This document shows positions 10,856 to 23,968 of a stretch of DNA of 64,000 nt, piece by piece. The notes beneath the pieces are model-generated. The model was not told where the DNA came from, did not search any database, and was given only the letters and a program-made list of their open reading frames with translations. The position numbers and the translations under genes were made by a program. This DNA is from Allacma fusca (lineage: Eukaryota > Arthropoda > Collembola > Symphypleona > Sminthuridae). Position 1 is the stretch's first letter. Every line of letters begins with the position of its first letter. The DNA is taken from NCBI GenBank assembly GCA_947179485.1, contig OX359248.1, forward strand, positions 32,931,378-32,995,377. Reading direction: 5' to 3'.

Positions 10856-13800
10856 TGAATTAACTTATTTTAATTACTCAAAAACTTAATAATTTTGAAT
10901 AAAAAAAACTTTTGAACCATATTTTGTTCACTTAAAATATGATTATCAAATAACCCTTCCTTGCTCACATCCTTCCATCATCATGAAAAATTAAATAATT
11001 GCTTTCAAATCTGTCTGATGCTCGCACAGTGTTAAGAGAATAGTTGGAGTAGATTTATGATCCCATGAAAAAAAAAGTCCTAGGATTCATTCCAGGCAAA
11101 GGACAATTTACTTATAAGTAGATTTTTTCCACCCTGGCTACGGCTGATATATGTAATTATAATAAGCAATGAAAATGAGTATTAACTTGTATTCATTTTC
11201 AATACCTTTCCAAGGACTTTATCACATTCAATTCTTCCATGAGATCATGACAATTCCAAGGTTCACTTTGGGTGCAGCTACAGTCTGAAAGTAATTGAGC
11301 CCCATATTTTCCATGGACAGATTCAGAAAAATAATTTTCTTGAAGATATAAGCAAGGATTGGTTTTCCCCTTTCTCTGATTTCTCCTCATGATATTTACT
11401 GGCCTTTAATTTTCATATATTTTGATTTCATTTTGTAATTTTGTGTGCTGTTGTTGTTTTTTTTTTCACACAAGTAAAAACGTTTTTTTTCCTTTGCCTT
11501 TTTCTTCACTCCCTACAGCTCTCAGATTTTCTTGGAGGATTCCATAAAATACTTTACAATCCTATATTTAAATTGGAGAATGTTCCACTTGTTATAGAAT
11601 CAGTGTATTCTCAATATTTAATAGAAGCGGAATCCCTTCTAATTTAATCCTCACTCCCTTTTATATTCATCATTAGTTCCGTTCATGTTAGATATCAATA
11701 TAAAGTATACATATTACTGCAATTATTTTATGTCCCTGCTAAAGTCTACGGCAGCGAAGAAACTTTGAAAGTGAGAAAATTTATAATGTCCATTCTTATA
11801 ATAATTATAACTCGTTGCAGTCCGGATATTTCCCTCAAAACTCTTCCAAACAATAAGCTGCCAGTTACAAATTTCACAGTCACGGATGGACATTTTCATA
11901 CTGTATAGTGTTTTTCTTGTTGCAGCTCTCTTTCTCTCTATTTCTCTCCATACTGTCTATACAAACGGTAGAATGATGAATTCCTCTCATTTTAAATCTT
12001 TCAAAAGATTATGAATTATTTCATTTTTTTTTACTTAAAATCTATACGCATTGGAAGGGGAGACAATTCAGGGAGTTCTCACCACCATAGTAGCAGAGTC
12101 ATGTTTGGTACAAGTCATGGGTCAACTGTCGGTCGTATCTTCTTGACTTGATACAGTTAAGGAAACAGTGTTTGGATGTTTCAGTATTCTCTGCACATAT
12201 TTGTGTAAATGGCAGGGACAATTGTAATATTTCTAAAAATTTTTTTTTGAATGCTTTTGTAAAAAAGCAGACGCTTGTGATTGTTTTCAGTTTGTACAAT
12301 CCTAACGTTACCATAATTTCTGCCTATGGCGAAGAGACCCGGATTGTCCACACCTCTTGGGAAACTGGGATAAATGACATGTGAGGGGTTTCGTATAGCA
12401 TTTAGATGGAAGCTAACGATTTGTTACATAATCATGTGTAATTACATAAGATTACATACTCAGTTACGACTAACTTATTAGCTTTCCTCTGATCATGTTT
12501 TTTTTTGTCTACCCATGTGACGAGACAGCAATTATTACATGTTACAGGATTATAGAGTAAGTTACAATTAGTACATAATTAGGTTACATACATGATAAGT
12601 TACAGAATTAATTATTGAAAATTATTAAAAAATAATATTTTCTCAATGATCACCATATAACGAACCTGCTCATAGTTGAAAATTCAATGTACACATGGCT
12701 CACACGTAAGTAATAATTACACATAACACTTTTGTCATATTGTAGTAATAATTTGGCGGAATTCATATAATAAATATGGATAATACATCAATTGTAATCA
12801 AGTTTTTCTTTTCACTTCCGACGTAATCCGTTTTGATTCGTTGACTTTAATTATTAATGTTGACAAGACTTTGTTCTTTTGACGTAAATCATCAGTTGTA
12901 TAATCAATGTGTCTCATAATTACTATATTTTACTGACTCATCATGGAAAATGAAACTAGTACTAAATCGTAACTGGTACTGAATTTCTGTAGCAGAGTAC
13001 AGAAAGATCCCTAGTGATCATTTAGACATTTAGTACTAGAGACTCTCATCTGTGTAATGTAAAAGCAGTTCGTCTGTGCAACAACCAACGTATTTTTACG
13101 TAAGATTAATTAATTATAATATATAAGTATATATATATATGTATATGGAACGTTTAGTTTTTTTTAAAGAGTTATCCATCAAAGTTGCTCTCTCCTGTGA
13201 ATTATTTTTAAGCAGGATGACATAATGACATCCTGTCATTGCATTGGCATTGACATCATGACTTTGTGACACACAAGCTATTTATTTACCATGACATATG
13301 TGCTTTAGTGGGCACGTCTGCCCCTAATTTATTTCTTCTATTCTAGTATACACACAAGTGTGGTAATTTGCAGGTGTGACTCGTTTTTTTAAAATAATGT
13401 AGCGTTCAAGTGTGCGGAAGTTCCTACTTTTTTTTCAGATACTCATTGTATGTAAGTATTTTGTGTGTGTGTGTGGCGGTGATTCATGTAATAATTATCG
13501 TGTTACATGCAATTTTTACATTGTTCAACTCCATTTTAACCTCTGTGCCTTTAACTACCCACTACATAAGTTATAATTATATATCCCTTGAACAGATTGG
13601 GTGTTTTGTCACTGATATAATTTACAGACACATAAGTATTCCTTCACATTAATCTGGTTGTCAAAGTAATTTCATGTATGTAGTACTAGCCATAAACGAG
13701 GAGCATCTCCTAAACTGTAATTTCTTGCAGAATCAGTTCTGCACAAACTGAACCTATACAAATTGTTTTCTAGGGTTATAGTCAACATTCCTCATCATTC

Positions 13801-14649
13801 CTGTCCTTTCCAATCAGGGGAAAAGAACCGATCATACCATTCCTGACTTTCTCGTATAGTAGCCTACTATAGGACAAACTTGACCTGAATCTTCTTTACC
13901 TGACGTTCTCAACTGATTTTTTTTATTTCTGAATAATTCGATATAACCCTTTACAACCCAGCTTGTTTAGAATACTCCACATTATAGCAGAATCCGTTTT
14001 TTTGGAGTACCCCTTACGTATCTAATTACTTGTGTTTGTGTGTGTGTGTATGCATGTTTGTGTAAGTTCTGTAACAATAGCAATGAATAGTCCAGAAGAT
14101 TCCTAGAAGAATTAGTCTACTTTGTGAGGATGCATAGTTCCTATTAGGTCCTATATATATATAATTATTAGTGGTAACATATCACACATTTTCTACTTTG
14201 CACAAATTAGATCCAACGACATTTTCATGTCACCATGTTCATTGATTGAAGTGTATGTATGTAATGTAGAGTCAATTCCCTTTTTATATATCCCAGTAGT
14301 TATGGAATTAATTCTGTCTTTAAACTAATATTTATAGCATTGATGCATGAAAATAAACTACTAGTACTATATAGAAGCCTGTTTGAAGTACCTGCAGTGT
14401 GTTTCCTCGAACAAGGTTTAATGTATGTAGATAGTAGATAATTATATATATTTGTAGTAATTAAATACATAATTCCATACATATGTAGGCTTACTTGTAA
14501 AGTTATCATGAGCTATTTTGCATGAGCTAAATGTGTATGAGCTAGTTTTTTTGATTTGATAATGAGCTAAGTATGTAAGTTATTAGCTATGTATATTCCA
14601 TTGAAATTACTAAGAAATCCATGGGTTCCTAATACCCTACAACAATAAC

Positions 14650-14690
14650 GTATGTATGTATGTATGTATGTATGTCCGTATGTATGCATG
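14650..14690. repeat. (TATG)n microsatellite
   Basis: Six or more clean GTAT/TATG units with a degenerate tail. The same tetramer recurs in short runs across the window. Confidence 0.9.
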
Positions 14691-17600
14691 TGTCTGCTGA
14701 GTGTGATTTTTTTTTGTGAGGGTACCTACAGTGGTGACAGGGAAAAAGTGGAGGTGTGAGAGTAAGAAAACAGAGGTTGCTTTCAATAATACAGAATGTT
14801 ACCATATTCTTGAGGATCTTTAAGTGTGAAGTGGATTCTTGCACTTGACAGCGAGTCAGTAGTATTTGAGGATGAGGTGAAAGTTGGATAATTTTTAATT
14901 TCCAGAATTGTTTTTGTTGTAACTGGCTTGAATAATTGCCTTGTGGAATTATTATTTATAGTAATAATTGAGTAACACTAGGAGTGTTGAATATATATTA
15001 ATTGTAAGTTACATATGTATGTATATAATTAGCCGTGCAGTAGAGTGTGATGTTATTCAAGTGAGACAGATTTTAAACACCGATTATTGATTAGCTGTTT
15101 AGATTTTTTTTTAAACTATAGAAGTAATGGATGTTTGCATTATATATGTATGTATATGTGATTACAATAATATTATTATTACTCTCGACGTATGTATGTA
15201 ATAATTACTTATGAGATAAAACATAGCGCATTGTACCTGTATATATATATATATTTAATAGTATTCATCCCATCTCTTGTAACCTCGCGTTCTCTCTCTC
15301 TTTCTCTCGGACATATTAAAACGTATTCTTTTCTTACAACAACAAATCTATCGGTTTCCGTATATTTTATTATACGTATGTAGTTATGTATGTAGCTTTG
15401 AAAATACGAATAGTTCTTGTAAATATACTTTTTCTGGGTATATTTCCTCGGAATGAACTCATCTTTCCCCCCCCCCCCCACATAGCTATTTATTATAGAC
15501 AGTAAGTATTATGAGTAAAAAGGACTTTCTTACAACTGTATCCATTTTTTTTACTGCTCCTATCCTGTAACATTTATTAGTTCCAGGGCTTATAGGTTAT
15601 TATATAATACTGATGTTTCCAAATACAATTTAACTTATGCCTCTGCCTTCCCTCTACTAAAAACCATGTCTCAATTCCCTTTCCTTATACTGTTTCCATT
15701 CCCTCACTCTTTATTTTTTGTGTACTGTAACTCACTCTCAGTTTTTCTTTTGTATCAGTTTGAATCAGTCCAGCTTTTTTCACTTACAATCTCATTACCC
15801 TTTTTTCTCTTTTTGGCTTGTACCATTTTTAATTAACCACCTTTTTATTTTAAACTGCTGTTGAAAGCTACACAGAAATATACTGAATTATTCCGCTTCA
15901 CACACTACATATTTTTACATTTCAAAAAAATGAGTACGGGAGGAGTCGGTTCAGGACTACAACTACAGTTTTATTTTCCTTTCGTCTATCTCTCTTTTAA
16001 ATATTTACGGTAAACTACAGTAAGCTGTCAGCTAAGCATAGTTCACATCAACAATAATTATTCTGATTATTTTCGGATTTTCTTTTTGGCCACACAAGGT
16101 ACAGTGACAACAATGACGTAATTTAAATGCAGTGGTTCACACGCAGGTATACTATTGACCTCACAATTTTAAAGATACCTCTCAATAATTTTTCCTGTCA
16201 GGTAGTAATTATTGGAAAAAAAGCTCAAAGAATTCAAAGTAAACAACAACTCATATATGTATGTGCAAAATTCTGAATGCTTTCAATAATATTTTATCAA
16301 TGAAGATTTTTAAAATGTTTCATTTGTCAATAAATCAGTGTCATTTTGTGGAATTGAAACGTCTTTCTAGTTAATTCATTAACTTACTGTAATTAAGCAT
16401 TACAGGGCCTGTAATTCACAGTAATTAGCTTGTTTATTTAAGAAGTTAGTTATGGGAAGGAAGGAAATGTTAGGAAGGATTTGAAATGCAGCAGTTCGTA
16501 CGCAAGGAGTCCTAGCAAAAAAAAATAAAGATGTTGAAAAACTTGCTCTTCTTTTTGTAAATATTATTACTTTCCTTCCGATTGGCTAGTTAATATATTT
16601 TTAGTACTTTGTCACCTTGCATATATTTTTTATACAACATGTCCGCTTGCTCCGTATCTAGTATTTTAAATGTATTTTTTTTTGTAATACCATAAATGTT
16701 CGCAAGTGTGTATATATATGTATGTACATATCTGTCCCGTCATGTGTACTGTGCGCCCTATGTATAATTACGCATATGTAATTATATTATGTACCTACTA
16801 AAAAACCATGGAGCTGGGATTGCAGATCACTACTACAAGTTTAGCTGTCTGTTGTGTTCACAATAAAAATATCATCTACCATGTATCCATCACTGTAGCA
16901 GTATGTAATAATCTATCGTAACAACATAGAAGTTTGTTCAGTGCGTACCTATAATATAATGTATATCTCCCTTAAAATTTGTATAACTTCCCATTGTGGA
17001 ACCTCCCAGCTACATATGTACGTAATTGACACGTGTATTGTGCGAATTCTATAATAATTACCTTTTTGTGTGTGTTTTTGTAAGCATTTCAAAAATTGAA
17101 GTCTGTAGTAGTTCAAGCTTGAGGAGAAATCAGGCCTATAGTATACACAGCATTGGTGTTTGTGTTTGTCAAAACGGCGCTATATTTGGCAGTTTCTGCA
17201 AGACTAGTTGTAATTCAATGGTATACTATATAACATATGTGAAAACATTGCTTGCAATTAAAACTATCCTAAAAAGAGCCCCTTTTGGTTTACAAGAAGC
17301 TACAAATGTCCCTAAAACTATAATCATTGTTTGTCTACACACTCTTCATACGTCGTTTTCGGATTATTATTACCTTTTTTTATATAGAAAAAGCCACAAC
17401 CTTTGAATGTGTCTGTGTGCCAACATTTTTTAAAATGTCCATAATAATTACTACTGGTTTCGTCGTGAAAAGTAAAAACAATAGTTTCTCAAACTGGGAG
17501 AACACGGTACAAACATGTGTGTGTGTAATTATATGTGTGTGTGTGTGTGCATTTGGAATGAATTTAAAATTATATTTTTGTATGTACGTCAATAATGATT

Positions 17601-19954
17601 ATGGTTATACCTCACTATAGTATCACTGTGTGTAAACTATTATAATAGGATTCTCTTTTTTTACAAATCATCATAATTAATAGAGGTTTAGGTATAGATA
17701 TAGATAAGTATAACGAGGAGTCATCCTTTGTATGTATAGAGTGTTTCAAGAAAAAAAAAGTTCAAACACAGAAGCAACACCTTCCTACTAATATACACAG
17801 GTCGAATCACATTTATAACAATAAAATTGCCTAACCATAATATTACTAGCCAGGGTCCCCCCTCCCGCCCCGCCTCCCCTGCGGGACAGCAAGGAAATAA
17901 AATGTATTAAATAACATGAAATGTTATTGCGAGGATAGTATTTTAGTGCATAGAAAATACGTGGAGGTAAGTAGGTACATCATATACACTGTATACAAGT
18001 AGTAGTCATTTTGATTTCTCACAAATTGTTTAAATTTTCTAGCAGTAATTACTATGTTTAATGTAGAGGAGACTCTAATAGCAGTTATATTGGCACCCAC
18101 TACAAACACTCTAGTATTTCATATTTAAAATCACCTGAAATATATATTCTAAACTGATGCTAAAAATATTAGTGAGTCCACCCTATCAACGAAGAAGTAC
18201 TGACCTAGATCCATTTGATAGTGAACTGAAGACATGGAAGCAAAAAATAATTGATATTAGACCCTATATACATACATATGCATGTATCAGGAGATACACT
18301 CTCACTAAAAGGACTCCCTACTTTCTCCGGTAAAGTTTGTTCATTAAAAGTCATTCGGAAGTGTTTACGCCAACATCAATTGACATGATTAGAAGCACGG
18401 ATGCAAAACAACCTGTCCTGTAGTAGTGACATAATATATGTATATACATATTGGATGTACCCTACACATTTCATGTATCTGGATGTATGTGTAAAATTGA
18501 TTCCCGCGGACGAGTAATATATTGTTTGTTTATATATGATTATTATAAGTAATAATTAATTATATGTAGATATATATGTAATTATATATAACAGTAATAA
18601 TATAAATACAATTAGCAGATTATTTTCAAGAGGGGCGGGATTCACTGATTGTTACATAAACGTACAGAATTATGGTTTGTACGGAGGTATACACATTTAA
18701 TATACATAGAGTCATAGTAGTAGCAGATGAAGATCGTAACGTCACATTACTTCCCAACCACCCCCCCCCCCGCATTTCCGTTACAATCAAACTCTGTATG
18801 AGTACAAGGTTCTTGTATATATGTATATGTAGTAGTAATTATGCATGTATAGTTTTTTTTACAGTATAGTTATTTAATGCAAGTTCTAATTTAATATCAG
18901 GTGGGGATGTCCTCTCCCCACGTCCCCCTCCCCCCTGACTTTTGTTTCCTCACACTGGAGATCGACTACTAAAAGCGATATCAATAATATAATTTTATAC
19001 GATACCTCGATAACTTTATAATTTAATATTAGACATATACACTGACAGAGAATTCCTGCTTTGCCACTCGTTGGACTGTTTCAAAGTTGTCTCTTTATTT
19101 TGACCTCTCCAAATATACCTATACCTCGTGAACTAACAACATATATTTTATGACTCAGCTTTTTCTTCAAGTGTCCATTATTTCTTTTGCGGAGACACAC
19201 AGTTAGTTTATGTTTGCTCTGATACGCCTACACGTATATAAATGGATGCATGTAATGTGTAGCTGCTTTCCTCTCTGACTGTATATTAGTTTTTTTCCCC
19301 CCTCACTATATTTTACACGCTTTGATCAGTAATAGAAGTAGGAGTCAGAGTAATTAAAAGCACACACGCACATACACTATATATACATATATATATACAT
19401 ATATATATACATATATATATAATGTAATGTGTTTTTAGAGCAGAAGGAAGAATGTTTTGTTGTTGAATATCTCACACTCTCTCTCTCTCTTTCTCTATAG
19501 AAAATTGTAGAAGTAATTTGTTCCATGTACGGAATTGATTTTTTTTGTTTGTTATCAGTAATAATAATTATTATAAAATGCAAATAAATACAATGATTTT
19601 TTTTACCTGTACTTTGTCCCCCTTGGCGCTGAACTACTACACATGTAAATGACGACCATAATTACTAGTTTGTCATAAGATTTCGAACACAAGAAAAAAT
19701 GTATAATTACCTTATACATCTCTAATATTGCCGTTGTGGATGCACGTGTAGCAATAATCGTAATATATACATAACAGTAATCATAATTAATAGTGGCATG
19801 TACAGTATGTTGTATGAAAATGCCCTCATACATATAAGCTTCTTATGTTTTTTTTTCTTCTTTGGAGTAAGTATGTATGTAGATAATCATAGGAAATATC
19901 TGATCTCGCTTAAGATAAGAATATAACATTAACATGATTCATGAGCTTCAAGTT

Positions 19955-20012
19955 GTATGTATGTAATGTACATTATATGTATGTAATGTACATTATATGT
20001 ATGTAATGTATA
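19955..20012. repeat. 20-bp tandem repeat, nearly three copies
   Basis: The unit TATGTATGTAATGTACATTA is repeated head to tail; the last copy is incomplete. Confidence 0.85.
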
Positions 20013-20334
20013 AGTACTAGTAATGTGTATAGCCACTGGGTAAGATTTAAAGTGGTCAGGAAGATTTTCGATGATACTTGATTCTTTTGCTTTGACTAAT
20101 AATTAAATATAGGTATCTACATAATGGATAATAATACTTACGTTTACTGTATAGGATTATACAAGTTTTTTTTTTTAAGTTTAATAATAATAATTGTTTT
20201 GGCGTCCTACGTCTTCCTATTTCTTGGTTAGTTTTTATAGTAATACACTTGATTAATGTATAGAATGATTTCATTTGCTTGGGAGGACTGAGAATAATAT
20301 TTTTTTTTTGGAAAAGATAAGGAAGTATGTAGTT

Positions 20335-23300
20335 TTACTCATCAGTTGATTGTTGGTGGTGTTGTTGGGAGGGCTGAGGCGGGGTTGGGGAGGGACAGGA
20401 TGCCGCCATTGGGGACATCACAGCCTCAGTATTTCGACGCTTGATCTTCGTCTTCTTAAGCATGGTTGCCTGGAAATAGAAATATGGACACAGTGAAGAT
20501 CCGCAACATAGATTTGAGGATGAACTTGGGAGAGGAGCTAAATTCCCCTCCTCTCCCTATCCCCTCCACTCCTTGTCGCATCATCATCATTTACTCACCT
20601 TAAGAGCGGATTTGAGAACAACGACATCACCAGGGCTTTGGATCCATGGCTCGCCATCAACTTGTACGGGCATGTCAGTATTGAGACGGATCTTGATATG
20701 ACCTCCTTGCGCAATTCTCATAGCTGACCTGAGTCCAGACTGGATCTGACCCAGATGCACCACACCTGTGACCCCTACAATCTCAAGCATGCCATCCCAA
20801 TGATTCGGCTTAGAAAATTGGTCTTCACGCTCAGGTCCCCAAGGATTTGCACCAGAGCCCCAACTATAATATATAATGACCGTATTAAGTTCCACTACAG
20901 ATCCCCTGGGTGACAGAGAAGGGTGAAGTTACAGCCTCAACAGACTTTCTTTTTTCTACACTAAAAAAAAAACAGGGAAGAAGAACTGGGCACAATACAG
21001 AAAATACCGGGAGTCCCAAATTGAGGGTAAATACAGTACCTCAAAATATTTAAAATGATTATTCCTTCGACTGGAGGCAGCTCAACATGTTTGCCATCCA
21101 CCTCCAAGCGAATTTCTTTATGAAGATCTTTGCACATTTTTCTTGAGACCATTTTTCTGAGACCCATTTTGACATAGACACCCTTATTATGCAGTCGGGA
21201 GTTGAATTTATTTGGATTCTCCTCTCGGGCATTATGGAAGTCCAAACAGAGATCAGCGTCAATTCCAATTCCAAAGTAATTATTCATCACATATATTGCC
21301 GTGTTATCTTCACTCTGACTTGAACCCACTTGCACTGTGAAGCATAACAAACATAAAATAATAACATTAAAGCTTTAGCACCGATTCCCACGGTAATACA
21401 CCAATCCCGCATAGTATATGCAACTATAGCTACTTTTGAGCCTCTTTCCCTCAACCTGTTCTTTTCTGCTTTCATGCTTTGTCATAATTGACAGTTGACC
21501 TTTCCACGGAGTGCACACATGGAAAAGTTGTTTTACTCGCCCATATACTTTTATTGTAATTTCTTCCCATGAACATTTCCCGTTGTGGTACGAATGTATG
21601 TATGTATGTATACTGTACCTATGGGTAGAGTGGGTCTGAGGAGTTTGGTCATCAAATCATTCCATTTAGTGAGGGTGGGAGAAGGAGAGAGAGAGAGAGA
21701 GGGGGGGGGGGTTGGGTAGACAAAAGAAACAAGAACTCACAAGCTTGGTTGACGGCCACTTTGTCATCCGCTTTTTCGTCAGGATGGAACACGACAGTCC
21801 ATCTGTCGAGCCGAATTTCTTCCGCCTCAATGACATCCTTCAAGAGCGTCATTGCATCCTCTCCCCCAGTGTAGCCAGGTCCCCACCTTAGCACCCGAGC
21901 CAAATCATTACCAGTTCCAAGGGGAACAATAGCACATGGAGGGGAAGAACACTCGGAGTCTTGTCCGACATTGTCCAGACACTGAAGCACCCAGCCGATG
22001 GTACCGTCTCCCCCACATACCAGAATTCGGTAGTTGTTTATATGACGGAAGACATACAGTCCTGAAATTGTAACAACTTCTGTCAGTCTCCGACCCAAAT
22101 TATTTCCAAAAGCTACGGAGCCATATAAGCACTTTGAGTACTAAGAAATCTTTATATTTCTGGCTCCTCAAAAATAATTACACACGCTATATATAATTAC
22201 GGGAGGAGGAACAATAGCATATAATTATACACAGATATTGTACAAACACTACTAGGTATAAATAGTTCCCGGAGATGTCTCACCTGGAAGGGGTCCACCG
22301 TTATCCAAATCAAAAACTTGATACGGATTCAATAATTTTCGGAATGACGTGACAAGTTCCAGACCCTGACAACCACCGGATTTCACGTTGACGAAGACAA
22401 GAAGGGGAGTAACCCCGGCTGGAATCATATGCGAAGCCAGTGCAGGAAGAAGAAGTACCAGAAGCGTCTTATCATCATGAACAGACTCCCTTAGAACGTA
22501 GTAGGCTCGGACTGCCTCATTAGCATCCTCATAAGTAATCACAACACTCCCATACTCATAGTAGATAGGACCAATGCAGAATTTACTACTTCGACCCAGA
22601 AATTCAATGAGGACGTTTTCATACTGCCTTTGACTCATATTTGGGGGAAGGTTCCCCACAAATAGGGCAACTGTGGGTCCATGTGGATCCTCTGCTAACT
22701 GCATGTGAAACCGGACATTCTCCATTTGACGCACAGAGTCCCGAGCATGTTCCTTCAACATCAACCAGGGTTTCTCATCTCGTTCCAGGACTCTCTCCGT
22801 CACTCCACCTGGAAATTTCCAGAGGTTCCATTTCAATCATTCCTCTGTTAAATGTCCATTATTATTTTTTTTCCTACAGAAACTCCAACGTTTATGAAAA
22901 TTTCAGCTTCCAATTCTCACTCCTTTTATGCTTTCAGCTTTCAATTTAGCTTCGAAGAAATTCAATTTCAAGATTTTGGTCAGGTCATGATGATTCATCA
23001 AGACATTTTATGGAAAGTATTAAAAATTGATGAAAGTATGAAGTGTGAATTAATATGTACCTAATAATTACAGCTCTTTATACATAGATACTATATTTAC
23101 CGAATCGGTTTTGTGGGGCTGTGTATTTTCTGTGGAAGTCTGAGTCGAGAAGTTTCTTTAAAAAAATCTCTCACAATTTTGCTGGAGTAACCAATAACTG
23201 TTTAGTACTCTGACTGATCCACCTCCACCCACGTAATGTAGGTTTTAGAAAGGTATTAGGGTATTGTTGGACTTGACCTTGTTACGTAAAATTTATGTCT

Positions 23301-23931
23301 GTGTATAATTATTATAGGTAAAGGCAAGTATGCCAGTAGCATATATAATGATGATACTTACGGAGAAAGTACAGATTAGAGAAAATCCTAGTTTTTTTTT
23401 TGCACTGTATAGTCAAGTTGTTGACAGACAGTATCATTGCTGTCGTGTATACATTACTTGAGGGTAGAACTCCTCACATTCATCTCATCTGGCGGTGGAC
23501 AGATATAGAGAGACAGAAAAAGAGTTCTCTTGTTCAGGTAAATACTCTGATCAACATCTGCATCTATCTATTCAGATTATATTAGCTTAAGGATTACTTC
23601 ATGTATTTTATTCTTGTTGACACAGTATTTTTAGATGCAGTCAGTCATTCCAGGGTAAAACTTCAGATTTAGCTCTGTATGACTTTGCTGGTTTGGGAGT
23701 AAAAAAAACCTAACATAGTAGAAATGTTCATATGTATGAGTGACGCATGAAATTGAAAACAGCGTGTCCAACAAACCTCTAAAAAGGTTTCGCAACTCTT
23801 CAACTTTTTTTTCTCCCTTTTTCGCATACCCTACTTTTTTGGGGCTGATTATATATGGAGCTACACTTACTGAATATGTAATATTGTGTACTATAGAACC
23901 TAGGATGCAGGAAAAGAGAGAGAGAGGGAGA

Positions 23932-23968
<37 letters not shown>

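Larger units (their letters stand above)
10080..20330. other. 10-kb AT-rich gene-poor stretch
   Basis: No coding exon, tRNA or rRNA is supported. The stretch is dense in TAATTATT runs, (TA)n, (GTAT)n and (GT)n tracts, with a few C-rich islands (17855-17880, 18760-18775, 18901-18935). Open frames here are short, low-complexity or built from microsatellite repeats. It may contain 3' flank of the DGK gene and distal control elements, but nothing can be assigned. Confidence 0.6.

Noticed and set aside
12148-12384. 78-codon frame preceded by a TTTTCAG-like acceptor, considered as another receptor exon copy
   Set aside because: I could not align it with any of the eleven receptor exons, and the opposite strand is equally open.
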